DNA from: Palaemon carinicauda | Taxonomy: Eukaryota; Arthropoda; Malacostraca; Decapoda; Palaemonidae | Assembly (NCBI RefSeq): GCF_036898095.1 | Contig: NC_090735.1 | Span: forward strand, 11,553,041 to 11,617,040 | Length of the DNA: 64,000 nt | Direction of reading: 5' to 3' | In this document: positions 34,840 through 46,662 of the stretch, piece by piece | Position numbering within the stretch: the first letter of the stretch is position 1 | Layout of the letters: the number at the start of each line of letters is the position of its first letter | The notes under the pieces: model-generated | What the model was told of the DNA's origin: nothing | Databases searched by the model: none | What the model saw: the letters and a program-made list of their open reading frames with translations, nothing else | Translations under genes and position numbers: made by a program

Positions 34840-35010
34840 CAAGGTTATAAAGTGACCTGCGTTTATTTATTTATTTGTCTAATTAAATGTTTGTTTGTCT
34901 GTTAGCATGATTACATCAAAACCTCTCAACGGATTTTCGCCAAATTTTAACGACGGATAGGTATTATGGTCCGGAAGAACCCATTAAATTTTGGAGGTGA
35001 TTTGGATCAA
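34840..35010 (+). repeat. Dispersed repeat (CCTCCGCCAAGGTTATAAAG type)
   Basis: CCGCCAAGGTTAT, then TTTGTTTGTCTGTTAGCATG, CTCAACGGATTTTCGCCAAA and AAGAACCCATTAAATTTTGG resemble a short repeat widespread in marine invertebrate genomes, from memory of its consensus. Termini not determined. Confidence 0.5.
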
Positions 35011-35418
35011 GATAGCTATTCTGGTTATTGTTATAACTATAGCAGATTTATTCACGGTCAATATATGAAAAAGGGAAAGCTTGGTCCGTAGACTTGAGTA
35101 AAATGTTTATGATCTCTGATTGCTCTTTTTACTTGTTTTATTGTTTATCCTCTTTCCTACCTAAGAAATGTAAGTAGAATTATCTAACATTTTGTTATTT
35201 CAATACCATCAATATTTCTTATTCCAGGATTTTCAATGAGATTTCAACCACGCATTTGGTATTAATGCTTATATTTACCTTCTGTATAAAATTATTTCAA
35301 TTTGAATTTTTAATAAGTACAGAATCTTTCCTGCATTACAGAGATATAACCTTGAATGCTTTTAACTGGAAAGATACATAGAGATGGATCGCTCCTCGAA
35401 AAAGAATTGAACCAGCGC

Positions 35419-35449
<31 letters not shown>

Positions 35450-35848
35450 CATTTACTAAAGACTGAAGATCAAACACAACACTTGATAGCGGACGCGGAC
35501 TTGACTCTCCATCTATCTATCTATCCATCTACCTATCCATCTATCCATTCGTATCTAAGCCCTCGGAGGAAAGTTCCCTCAACGTGGGACCGTTCGGGAG
35601 CCGCCCGGGAGCCCTGAAGGCATCCTCTTACCTCGCCCCCCACCCTCCTTCCTGAATCTTTATTGACCCTACGGAGGGAGTTGTGTATGTTTAGTTCCTC
35701 CTTATTACCTTAAGGTCAACACCACATCAATAGGATATACGTTTAGCTAAGGCCTAACACCCCCCTTCCACCGTGGGTTATTGAAGCCAGGTGTGCGTTG
35801 GCACAGAGACTATGGAATACTTTACCGTGGCTGTTTGCATTTCCTACT
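35011..35848. other. Non-coding with short simple repeats
   Basis: A poly-A run at 35420-35443 and an (ATCT)n-like run at 35510-35552. A GC-richer patch (35560-35650) has no coding signal. Confidence 0.45.
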
Positions 35849-35850
35849 TT

Positions 35851-35898
<48 letters not shown>

Positions 35899-35954
35899 AT
35901 TCTCTAATATTCTTAAATTAAAGGAAAGACATCAGTGTTTCTTATGGATTACTC

Positions 35955-36009
<55 letters not shown>

Positions 36010-36052
36010 TGAAAGCAAAATTTCTTATAGGTATGATGTTAAAGACCCAGTC

Positions 36053-36114
<62 letters not shown>

Positions 36115-36230
36115 TATCTAAACCTTCACTGAAGTCTTCATTTCCAGTCAACCTGAAGAAACCTGGAATTGATTTAGATCAAATCAGTAAGACTCCGTTG
36201 TTATTATTATTGTTGTTGTTGTTGTTGTTG
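35849..36230. repeat. (GA)n, (ATT)n, (GA)n and (TTG)n cluster
   Basis: (GA)n 35849-35898, (ATT)n 35955-36010, (GA)n 36055-36112, TTA/TTG triplets 36197-36230. Open frames here are repeat-driven. Confidence 0.95.
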
Positions 36231-36439
36231 ATGTGCGAAGAAAAATTATTGATAGAATACTAATTTTGGTCATTTAGTAGGGTTAGTAATGAATGGTGAC
36301 ATTTTAATTGAACTTAAAATACCTTTCTATATAGTTTAACTCCATTTAATTATATTTCGATTTATCTTGGAACCACGATTGATCACCAAATATATAGAAC
36401 TATAGCTATAATGGCATCACTAGACTAATATTTCAGGAG

Positions 36440-36730
36440 CTGTAAAGGTTTCAAGGTCGCTCATGAATAGCAGAAGAAAGGGACAGGACACTGTCCTAGA
36501 GACTGACCACATACAGTATACATATGATCCGCACTCAAGCCCCTCTCCATCAAGCTAAGACCAGGGAGGGCCAGGCAATGGCTACTGATGACTCAGCAGG
36601 TAGAATCTATAGGCTCCTACAAACCCCCCTCCCTCCCACCATCCGTAGTTCACAAGGAATGTGAGGTTGCAGACACTACTATAAGCTATCAATCTTATGT
36701 GGGTCTCAAACCCTCGTTCAACAGTTTTTA
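36440..36730 (-). mobile_element. tRNA-derived SINE body, minus strand
   Basis: Plus-strand words GGCCAGGCAATGGCTACTGA, TGACTCAGCAGGTAGA and CTATAGGCTCC match the complement of the SINE body at 62795-63108. The degenerate head lies at about 36690-36730. Confidence 0.65.
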
Positions 36731-37034
36731 ATGGTATATCATAACCCCATTTAACATTACTGTTATATTTCCAGAAAAGCTCAACCACCCCAAGTTCAAA
36801 AACCCTTTTATTTCAATGATCAAGAAAGCTTAATTTGGCATATTGTAACACAAAAGAATAATAATACTCTAAAGTGTACGATTTTTCCTCTAATTGAGAG
36901 TTTCTCTTGCTTGAGGGTACACTAGCACATTTTTTTTTATCTTATTTCTCTTCCTCTTGTTTTGTTTAAGTGAATATAGTTTATTCACGAAATATCTATT
37001 TTGATGATGTTGCTGTAATTAAGAAATTTTATTT
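36731..37034. other. Non-coding
   Basis: No gene recognised. Confidence 0.4.
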
Positions 37035-37127
37035 TTATTGTTTCCTTTCCTCACTGGGCTATTTTCCCTGTTGGAGCCCCTGGACTTATAGCATTCTGCT
37101 TTTCCAACTAGGGTTGTATCTTAGCAA

Positions 37128-37167
<40 letters not shown>

Positions 37168-37182
37168 TAATAATAATAATAA
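37035..37182 (+). mobile_element. SINE 3' module with (AAT)n tail
   Basis: CCTTTCCTCACTGGGCTATT, then CTGTTGGAGCCC, CTGCTTTTCCAACTAGGG and GTTGTATCTTAGC, ending in an AAT/GATAAT run (37130-37182). Confidence 0.75.
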
Positions 37183-38076
37183 TTTGTGTTCAGAAATCCA
37201 AGATGTCGGACGGAATGCAATTTGGTAGCAATGCCAGTTCGGTACTTAGAGTATGAAAGTGCTATATCATTTACACACTTGTGCCTATATGACGGACTTT
37301 TTAAATACAAGAATTTCGCGTTTAAGCATGTTTTTTTATGTAAGCGTTAAACTCCACAGTTACTAATAAATGTATTGATTCGAACAACGTTGCTTATTAA
37401 GTTCTTTAGTATTTATAATAGAAAATATCAGATTTAGTCAGGTTCGCTTTTAAAGATATTTACAAATTGATTGGAATCGTATCTGATTGAGATCATGCAT
37501 CCGTGAATATAATTTAGTATCATAGAAAGTGAGCGTCTATTTCGACTAAGATAGAAATTTGCGTAAAAACAAACAGGAAATTTCTAACCAAGTTCATCTG
37601 TGCTAGTGTGTGTGTTTTTTTTTTTTTTAAACAATACCTGTTTATGATGCTTAATTTTCTACATATAGTGACACCAGAACGATTGTTCATTGTATTTCGG
37701 AATATTTAGGTAATCCATTGTTTATGGTGTTTATTTTTTTTTCAAGTTATGACACCGGGACGATAGATATTATTTGTGCTTTCAAAATATATAGGTAAAT
37801 ATCTTCGTTTTGGTTTGTGTAAAATAGAGTTTTATTCTCGTATCGAGTAGCTGTTGCTGTTTCAGAAGGAAATATGATGCTAGACAACCTAATTTCTTAA
37901 AGAGTATTATGAGAGATCTCATCATTGTCATAATTTCTTACCAAATTTCTTTGCCTTATCGAATAAAGTTTCATTTGCTATCTGCTCTACCTATTCAACT
38001 GAATATTGCTGAATGTGTATATCCAAGCTTTATTCCTTAGTAGACATACGGTTGATACATACCTATCCAAATATAT
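37183..38076. other. Non-coding, AT-rich
   Basis: A poly-T run at about 37616-37629. No gene. Confidence 0.4.
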
Positions 38077-38078
38077 CA

Positions 38079-38165
<87 letters not shown>
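38077..38165. repeat. (TA)n microsatellite
   Basis: TA run with one ATG interruption. Confidence 0.97.
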
Positions 38166-38171
<6 letters not shown>

Positions 38172-38399
38172 CACACATTAGTAGATTATTATGATGTGCT
38201 AAATCATCAAGAGGCCACACAGTATTCTAAAAGTTTTATTCCATTGTGGATGATCTTCCTAATCTTGTCTTTTTATAAATTCTTTTCTGTTGCCAAGTCT
38301 CGTTTATAGTTAGTATATAACTGATCTATTTTAACGCTGTTACAGATCTTAAAGTTGAATATTTGATATATTTTATCAATTATTTATATATTTTTACCT

Positions 38400-38490
38400 T
38401 CTATTCTCTTATCTCCCTTCCTCACTGGAGTAGTTACCCTGTTGGAGTCCTTGGGCTTATAGCATTATGCTTTTCCAACCAATGTTCAAA
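38400..38490 (+). mobile_element. SINE 3' module fragment
   Basis: CCTTCCTCACTGGAGTAGTT, CTGTTGGAGTCCTTGGGC and ATAGCATTATGCTTTTCCAA match the shared SINE tail module; the AAT tail is missing. Confidence 0.65.
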
Positions 38491-39282
38491 AGTAATTGTT
38501 AATATTCTGTTCAGAGTAATGAAATTACGTCAAAATATCCAGGTGAAATGATTTATCCATAAAAATCTGTCAGTTATAGATAAATTTGTCATTTTTTTTT
38601 ACTTTACTTAATCAAAAACTTCATCTAAATGCAAAACTGCCCCATTATTTTGCTTCCAAAATTTTTTAAATCACTGTAAATCAAATGTTATAGGGTAGCA
38701 AGTATTGACGTAAACTTAGAAACACAAAAAGGTTAAGTTCAGTTGCATTAGATATAACAATGATACACTACAACAGATGCATGCATACATAACGAAACTG
38801 GTCATGGATGGTAAACTAACAGAATGATTTCCACGTTCCTCCTGATTCAACTACAGATTTGATCATGCACTTGATTTCCCCTTTTAAAATGGGCAGACCA
38901 CAAACTCGCGCAAAATAGTTCAAAGTTATCTTAATTTTCGGAGGGACAACTTTCCCCACACTTTTAAACGACGTATTTCTCAGAAGGCTGGAATAAGTTT
39001 TGAGTATTCTTTAACGAGTTTGTGCCTTACCTTTATTGAATTTTACGTACGAAAATTTTCTCTCGAATCGCACACATCGTTCCATACGTCATCTATGGAA
39101 AAAAAAATATCGTCGAATTCGAAAATAATTCTTCGCTGTGAACTTAGAGATTTATTCTGGACTAGGAAGAGTGATTCAAATCTATTTATGCCTAAATCGT
39201 AAGATTACTAAAGGTTTTTGCTCATTCTTTCATTGCTTATAAGCTAGTTAATATTTCATACTGACTTGTTTATTAGTACAAA

Positions 39283-39286
<4 letters not shown>
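38491..39286. other. Non-coding
   Basis: No gene or known repeat recognised. Confidence 0.4.
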
Positions 39287-39324
<38 letters not shown>

Positions 39325-39333
39325 CATATATAT

Positions 39334-39365
<32 letters not shown>

Positions 39366-39425
39366 TTATAAGCATATATATATATAAATATGTATATGTA
39401 TATATATTATATATATATATATATG

Positions 39426-39492
<67 letters not shown>

Positions 39493-39515
39493 GTGTATAT
39501 ATATATATATGTGTG
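39287..39515. repeat. Interrupted (TA)n microsatellite, ~230 bp
   Basis: TA runs with ATTTATA, ATGTATA and ACGTG interruptions. Overlapping open frames on both strands are artefacts. Confidence 0.97.
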
Positions 39516-39935
39516 TATGTGTGTGTTATTATATATGTAGGCTATATATGTAATAGAATGTATTACAATATAGTGATATTTTATGATAAACATATATTTT
39601 ATAGCGCATCGTATTACAGTGATGTTGAAGCCAGCGATGCTTCTTTATGGAAAATGTTGTTCCCCGAAGATGACACGTTTTTAATTATAACCTGATTATT
39701 ACCCATTAGCTGGATGGAAGTCTTCTACAATCAAGGGGCCGAGTCGCGCTCCATAATGAACATTAACTATCATAGTCCAGGCAATTAACATAGTTCGGAA
39801 GAACTTTATTGCTACATAACGACTCATCAGTTGCTTCTTCTAGTTTAAAATACAGGTAAAAATGTTGAGAATACATTTGCAAGAAATCGTTGAAGACAAA
39901 AAAATATGAGGCTAAATAAGTGAAGATTTTGGGTG
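39516..39935. other. Non-coding
   Basis: No gene recognised. Confidence 0.4.
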
Positions 39936-39936
39936 T

Positions 39937-39975
<39 letters not shown>

Positions 39976-40050
39976 GCTAAGCCACAACCCTAGTTGGGAA
40001 AGCAGGATGCGATAAGCCCAAGGGCTCCAACAAGGAAAAATAGAGATGTT
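39936..40050 (-). mobile_element. SINE 3' module, minus strand
   Basis: (ATT)n 39936-39975, then AGCTAAGCCACAACCCTAGT, TGGGAAAGCAGGATGC, ATAAGCCCAAGGGCTCC. Complement of the shared tail module. Confidence 0.75.
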
Positions 40051-40315
40051 GAAATGTTGCAGTAAGGTAGTGATAAGTCCTATATGTAGTTTATCGTACA
40101 TAGTACGTTTATTATCCTTATATTATTAAAGAATGATAAGTTAGCTTAGCGGTTGAAAAAATAATGCATCTGTTATTTATTATATTTTCTCCCCAGTTCT
40201 ATCTTTGTAATAAAATTCGTGCTCATTAAAAAAAAAGAATAAATAAAAAAATCTACTGTTTCCGAAATGATTCAGCTGTAGGTTGTTCATGAACGAGACT
40301 ATATTCAATTCTTTT

Positions 40316-40480
40316 TAGTGAGGCAGATTTGCACCGACTCGCAGGGGTGCTCTTTTAGCTCGGAAAAGTTTCCTGATCGCTGATTGGTTGAACAAGATAA
40401 TTCTAACCAATCAGATAGCAGGAAACTATTCCGAATTAAAAGGACACAGCTGCAAGTCAGTGCAAATGCGCCTCATTAAA
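40316..40480. mobile_element. Palindromic MITE, ~165 bp
   Basis: The left arm (TAGTGAGGCAGATTTGCACC, CTTTTAGCTCGGAAAAGTTT, CTGATTGGTT) and the right arm (its inverted counterpart ending GCAAATGCGCCTCATTA) pair over ~80 bases around a short loop at about 40395. The element is nearly a perfect foldback. TTA/TAA at the ends suggests a short AT target. It has no coding capacity. Confidence 0.75.
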
Positions 40481-40802
40481 AAAAATAAGTATAGGATCAT
40501 CAACGTTATGATTGTCAGAGATAACAACCTCAACAATATCATTATCAGACTTCTGATCTACAATCAACTTTGAACGAGACTCCCAATCACAAGACACATT
40601 TGAACACCTTTTCAAACTTTTAAACTAACAGTCGTATCTACAAGTCACACTATCCAGCCCTTTGGAGATCACTTAAATTCCTGTACTTGTTATCTCCATC
40701 CGAAAAGAGGGTTTGTTAGCCCTATGCCCTTCTCCCTCCTGACTGCGACCAACCACAATTGATTATATACCAGGTACATGATTCATTACTTTGACACATA
40801 TA
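40481..40802. other. Non-coding
   Basis: No gene recognised. Confidence 0.4.
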
Positions 40803-40803
40803 T

Positions 40804-40861
<58 letters not shown>

Positions 40862-41093
40862 GTATGTACTGTATATGCATGTTTTTTATGTTTTTTAGAA
40901 TTTTAAGAGCAAAGCTATTTATATATTTTCAATTAATCTTATCAAACTCATTTAAAGTAAAGGTCTTTTTGTAGATTTGTGTTAACGATTACGTTATATA
41001 GTTGATATGTTCTTTTATCTTTCATACAGTAATTATACACACAAACACGTATGAGTGTGTGTGTATTTGAATTATATGTGTGTGTATTTAAAT

Positions 41094-41133
<40 letters not shown>

Positions 41134-41155
41134 TAGATAGATAGATAGATAGACC
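40803..41155. repeat. CA/TA/TATG and TA/TAGA simple repeats
   Basis: (CA)n, (TA)n and (TATG)n at 40803-40865; (TA)n then (TAGA)n at 41100-41155. Low-complexity DNA between. Confidence 0.9.
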
Positions 41156-41689
41156 GATATACTGTATATATAAATTATATGAATAATCCCAACAAAGGCC
41201 GGTCGTACGAATGCTAAAGCAAAACCATCACGCGTGGCCGGTTTATTCCAAGAATCCAAGAAAACCTCAACAAAGCATGGAGGAAAAGAAAGTTTCCAAT
41301 ATATAAAAGAGGATTGACATTTCTTTCCCTCAGAATGTCTCAATCACCGGGGGTTCGACAAATATAAAAGACTTCGCAGGTGAACTCCACAAATTCTCTC
41401 AGCAATTTTGCACTTTTATCGACCTACGAAATAGGGACGTCTTCGCGTCATTTCTCGCCGTTACACGTTCAGATCGTGATCTATTAAAGAGTAATTGATT
41501 GATAATGTTTTGCATTGCTTTAACATTAATACCTATAAAAGTTTTAACTTTCTCATTTTTATCCCTCTGAGCGCAAGAGGGAACACTCGGGCACACTATT
41601 CTATCTAATTTCTCTACCTCTTGTTTTGTTAATTTTTATAGGTTATATAGGATATATTTATTTTAATATTGTTATTGATCTTAAGATAT
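41156..41689. other. Non-coding
   Basis: No gene recognised. The minus-strand frames at 41343-40948 and 41596-41399 show no motif. Confidence 0.4.
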
Positions 41690-41800
41690 TTAATTTATCC
41701 TTGTTTCCTTTCCTTACTGGGTTATTTTCCCTGTTGGGGACCTTTGGTCTTATAGCATCCTGCTTTTCGAACTAGGGTTGTAGCTTAGTAATTAATGATA
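41690..41800 (+). mobile_element. SINE 3' module
   Basis: CCTTGTTTCCTTTCCTTACT, TTTTCCCTGTTGGGGACC and TTTTCGAACTAGGGTTGTAG, with a short degenerate AT tail. Confidence 0.7.
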
Positions 41801-41914
41801 TTAATAAGAGTGCATCTCGCCCTAATATCTACCTACCAACTCTACCAACAATCTTGAACGTTCGCTCGTGGTTTCAAGTCAACTGTTTCTCATATTTTTG
41901 CAGTTTTGCACGAT

Positions 41915-41959
<45 letters not shown>

Positions 41960-42301
41960 AGAATTCTTTCCGCAGTCATATTGTATTCTCTCCCCCCCCC
42001 ATTCCTGGGGTGAAGCGAGGGAGTTGCTTGGCTTCAAATGAAAATATGACAATGGTAAAAACTATCATGCTTTCCTTTATTGGAATTCCTTCTTCAGACA
42101 TATTGAGCGTTGGTGGTGTGATGCATGTGGGAGGTGTGTTGCAAAAACTGCATTCATCGTGTTTGTGGTCCTTATATATATTGCAATATTTACATTTAAA
42201 TAGTAAAATGAAATCATCTTCAATTTCAAAGCTCAATTTATTTTCTAACACTTATGTCATTTTGTCTACTGTGCAATTTATAAACCACCTCACACTGCTA
42301 A
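41801..42301. other. Non-coding with a poly-T run
   Basis: Poly-T 41920-41957 and a C-run at 41993-42000. No gene; overlapping frames at 41976-42309 show no family signature. Confidence 0.45.
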
Positions 42302-42325
42302 TCCTCTAATTCAACATTCCTTTGG

Positions 42326-42395
<70 letters not shown>

Positions 42396-42459
42396 TTTTG
42401 GAAGGGAATACACAGGATATTCAAGAATTGTAAGTGCTACTCCTCTAATTCAACATCCC

Positions 42460-42508
<49 letters not shown>

Positions 42509-42572
42509 TTTTGGAAGGGAATACACAGGATATTCAAGAATTGTAAGTGCTACTCCTCTAATTCAACATCCC

Positions 42573-42662
<90 letters not shown>
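42302..42662. repeat. Tandem units each carrying a (GA)n array
   Basis: Three units start with TCCTCTAATTCAACATCCCT at 42302, 42441 and 42553. Each continues into a GA run. The first two then share GTGGTTTTGGAAGGGAATAC and TTCAAGAATTGTAAGTGCTA. The GA runs differ in length (about 42, 42 and 86 bases). Confidence 0.88.
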
Positions 42663-42664
<2 letters not shown>

Positions 42665-42908
42665 ATTGGAAAGGAGCACCTAGGGTATTCAAGTACCGTA
42701 AGAGCAAGATGTGAGCCAGTGAATAGTGTACCATGTGAAAGATGTTCAATCCCCCTTGATGAACCATATTTATTAGTGTATGAAGCGATTAATATTTCGT
42801 AAGCTTTACTGCACTGACGGTTCACCTATAATTCAACGGTTTAAGGATGAAAGTGGCAGTGACAGTCGTGTTGTTTTTCTCTCGCGTCAAAACAGCTCAA
42901 TTTTGAAT

Positions 42909-42911
42909 AAG

Positions 42912-42984
<73 letters not shown>

Positions 42985-43035
42985 GTATATATATATATAT
43001 ATATATATACATACTATATATATATGATTATAATG

Positions 43036-43066
<31 letters not shown>

Positions 43067-43180
43067 GTATTATTATTATTACTAGCCAAACTACAAATTA
43101 GTTTGTAAAGCAGGACCGTATAATCCCAAGGGGCCCAACAAGGAAAAGTACCCCAGTGAGGAAAGGAAGTAAATAAACTA
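42909..43180. repeat. Interrupted (TA)n followed by minus-strand SINE tail module
   Basis: TA runs with ATG/TTTATA interruptions 42909-43065. Then ATT repeats and a SINE 3' module in minus orientation (43066-43180: GCCAAACTACAAATTAG, AAGCAGGACCGTATAATCCC, CCAGTGAGGAAAGGAAG). Confidence 0.8.
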
Positions 43181-43239
43181 CAAGAGAATTAATGAATATT
43201 TAAAAAAATACATTTTAAGAACAGAGAAAGAATATTGTA

Positions 43240-43429
<190 letters not shown>

Positions 43430-43446
43430 TGGAACCTTACCAAAGT

Positions 43447-43800
43447 ATTTGAACATAAGCTAGTTACAACACAACGAGCTATGAAAAGAATAATGATTAA
43501 CACCAAAAGCCAGAAAACAGAGCAACATGGATACGAGAGCAAACTGAAGTAGGGGATATTCAAACATGTAAGAAAAAGAAAAGGACATGGGCAGGCCATA
43601 TAATGAGAATGACAGACAATAGATGGACATTAAGAATAACAGAATGGGTCCCCAGAGATTGTGAATGAAGCAGAGTAAGGAAGAGAAAACGTTGGATTGA
43701 CGAACAAAGAAAGTTTTCGGGTGTATACTGGCATTGAAAGACCATAAACAGACGCAAGTGGAAGGACATGTCGGAGGCCTTTGTTCCGTAGTGGACTAGT
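43447..43800 (+). pseudogene. RTE-like LINE, C-terminal remnant of the reverse transcriptase ORF
   Basis: Across shifting frames the plus strand reads [17 protein letters not shown], then [20 protein letters not shown] and VPRDCE, RKRWIDEQRK, and WKDMSEAFVP.WTSNG. This is the tail signature of RTE-type non-LTR polyproteins (QRAMER...; WAGH.AR..DNRW...EW.PR; RP..RW.DD; W..L.EA...QW), recognised by eye. Stops and frameshifts are present, so it is dead. It ends CGTAGTGGACTAGTAACGGC, the 3' end whose complement also appears at 24575 and 63819. Confidence 0.75.
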
Positions 43801-43810
43801 AACGGCTGAT

Positions 43811-43811
43811 A

Positions 43812-43887
<76 letters not shown>
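43811..43887. repeat. (TA)n microsatellite at the LINE 3' end
   Basis: GTGTA then a TA run of ~70 bp immediately after the RTE-like 3' end. Confidence 0.95.
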
Positions 43888-43889
<2 letters not shown>

Positions 43890-44463
43890 CCGTTAATGTG
43901 TATTGTCAAATAAAACCATGTCCTTCGCTTACAAGATATTATTACCAATTCGCCGTGTCCCATAATATAGTAAATTGGATTTATGAGTAAACCTATGGAA
44001 TTTTGTTGAAGTAATGCAATTATCATTCGATAGCGTATGTGATATAATAAGGAAATTCTGAAGTGACATATACTAATTTGATGAAATATTTAAAACTATT
44101 TTATGAGAGTATTTCTATTCTCAACAATATTTTAGCCGTTCTAGAATACAGTACCGTTATAAAAAAAATAAATACCTAGATTATAGAGGCGCCGTTGCAA
44201 AGGCTGTGCCTCTTCCCTTAAACTTAAACAATGACAAACATTCGGTGATTCGCCCAAGAGCAAGAGTTCTTCATCAAGTTTTTAATAACATTTTTTTTTC
44301 ATTACGTAAGTGTCTTTTATATATATTATTATATTCATTATAGATTATATCAGTGAGCATAGTGTTGTGAAGCAAAAAGGACGTTAAACATGGGCCTGTT
44401 TTTATGAAATGACCGTAGCCAAGTAACAATGAACAAGGAATGATAAAGTAGGTATTGTTTATA
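43888..44463. other. Non-coding, unique side of copy B
   Basis: AT-rich, no gene recognised. Its counterpart in copy A would lie left of DIRS-A, outside the window. Confidence 0.4.
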
Positions 44464-45889
44464 TTATAATCATAAATAAAAAAAAAAGTACATACCATAA
44501 TATACATCAAATAAACTTATGAATTCTCAGTGTGGGAAGTTTATTTTTAAATGTCATTACAAAAACAGCTTCTGGCTTGTAATTGAAATAGACCATTCTA
44601 TCATGGCCTAGGGTGGCAATTAAAACTGCCCCATCTACTAAGGCCTATGCTTTATATAAGTTACTTTCTTAGATATTTTGGGTAAATTTATAGAAAAAAA
44701 ACACGGGACAACATTTCTAGGAGATAAAAAAAAACTTCTAATACAGTAAATGATGTGCTTTCAACGAATTTCACCTTCATTTCCACTGCAAATAGGCCAT
44801 TCTACTGTCATGGACCCCCCTCCTTCCCGAAAGACGCAGGTGGGAACGTGGAATTTTGGGTGTGCTAAAACAGAATAAAACGTGATTAGTCAACCCATTT
44901 GAGATTTGTAATAGGGTAAAGAACCTAACAAATCTACCTAACCTAACTCAGTAGTTCCCAGGTCACAACCCCTAGCTTTGGGCAAGCCCTTTTAGGTCCA
45001 AAATGTGATTATTTACTGTAACACTTGAGATTTGTAAAAGGGTACAGAACCAAACAATCTAAACTAACCTAACCTAGTAATCCCCAGGTCACTACCTCTG
45101 GTGAGGGGGGGGGGGGGGGGGGGAATCCCGAAGAACCCCCCTTCCTAGGTCAACTCTCTCACAACCCCTAGCCGGAGCCAAGCCCCCAGACCCCCTTCCC
45201 AGGTCATAAACTAAAAGTAATTCTCATGTAAATCCTTACATTATGATAGAATCAATCACAAATAATTCCTTACATTATGATAGAATCAATCACAAATAAT
45301 TCCTTACCATCTCATTGACACCTATGTCTTCTTTTGTCTTAGCAGTCTTTACAGAAGCGTTATATTAGTATAGTTTCTACAGAGGTAATTATCAACCTCA
45401 GTTTATGCAACCTCGTTTAATCTCATAAAAACCATACTTTTTATATGGCTTTTCACACGCTCTTTCCATGTAGGGGATTATTTTTTTCAATATCGAGTGC
45501 GGCTGGCTTCTGAAGTTTTACAGAGGATCCCCATATTTTGTGCCATTTTTCGTGGATTTATTATACGGGTCAGAGAATACAGTAATGTAAAGAGGAGAAA
45601 AGGTGAGTTTTACCATTATTTATTGATTTGCCAGTAGATTTTCCCCAGCCAAAACCCCTGGTTCCCACTGGGTGTCCCCATTACCATAGGATATATTAGG
45701 GTATATCTTATCAACTATTTATTTGCGAGGGAATTTAAGGTCATTTTCGAAAAAAAGCAGAATCTTTCTATATATACCCTGATTTTTTTATTAGTAAAGT
45801 TTACCCCGTGTTTTGCTATAATAATACCATATTTTGTATTTTATATGCATAACAGTAGGTTTACTGTAAGTCAGATTAGAACTGACATA

Positions 45890-46346
45890 CAGTAATTCCT
45901 TGACATATGAGCGCTGCAGCATATGAGCATTCCAGGACACAAGCTACCCTCTAAGCAAAATTTTGCATTCAGATGCGAGCCAGTCTTGAGAAACGAGAAC
46001 TCTTATAGGTCCTAGCGTTAGTTAGGCAACCGCTCTAAGCCTGCATCACTTGTTCATTTTACGAGATCGTTGATTTCAGTACTGTACACATCTCCCAAGC
46101 TTCTCCCATGTTGATTTTGCATTAAATATGTGATTTTAACTGTATTTTTGTGAACATTCTTCATAATAAGTGATGGGTACTAAGAAAGTGAGTGGTAACA
46201 TTGGCAGTGAGAGGAAAAAATGCATAATGACGTTAGAGGTGAAGCATGAAATTATCAAGAAACATGAACGTGGTGTCCATGTGAGTGAATTGGTACACCA
46301 ATACGGGAGGAGTACATTGACGATATGTACAATCCTTAAACAGTAA
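45890..46346 (+). mobile_element. Second Tigger-like remnant, copy B, with transposase N-terminal fragment
   Basis: Begins CAGTAATTCCTTGACATATG after TA (45888-45889), a Tigger-type terminus. The start codon at 46173 opens a 57-codon frame ending at 46346, homologous to copy A 18385-18558 (VKHEIIKKHERGVHVSELVH, YGRSTLTICTILKQ). DIRS-C is inserted immediately after the stop codon. The right end of the transposon is not identified. Confidence 0.65.
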
Positions 46347-46380
46347 AAAATAATTGTTCCGTAACCGAAATACAAACCAC

Positions 46381-46537
46381 GCTATTTACAAAGGGTTTAC
46401 TTTTAGCGCAGCTGAAATGACGAGCCAATAGTTTTTAACGAGGGTTAAATACCCCCGCGCTAGTTAGCGGGGGGTGGGGAAGGGTAGCTTGCTACCCCTC
46501 CCCCCTCCACACACCGGTGACTTGCTTCACTTCACTT
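46381..46537 (+). repeat. DIRS-C left inverted terminal repeat
   Basis: GCTATTTACAAAGGGTTTAC through CTTGCTTCACTTCACTT, inverted copy at 54290-54447. The outer 46354-46380 is left-specific. Confidence 0.92.
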
Positions 46538-46589
46538 TTGGCTCGGCGGTGATCAGACGTGTCTGTTCATCGCCTTCGTGACAGCCTTT

Positions 46590-46613
46590 AATTTTCTTCT
46601 TTTTCTTTTCAGC
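46590..46613 (+). promoter_or_regulatory. Putative 3' splice acceptor before DIRS-C gag
   Basis: Pyrimidine tract TTTTCTTCTTTTTCTTTTCAG ends at 46613, 49 bases before the gag ATG. It is in the same position relative to gag as in DIRS-A. Use is inferred. Confidence 0.5.
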
Positions 46614-46662
46614 TTGTGTGATTGGTTGGAAGTTGACCTTCAGTTATTTTCTTTTATTTAAT

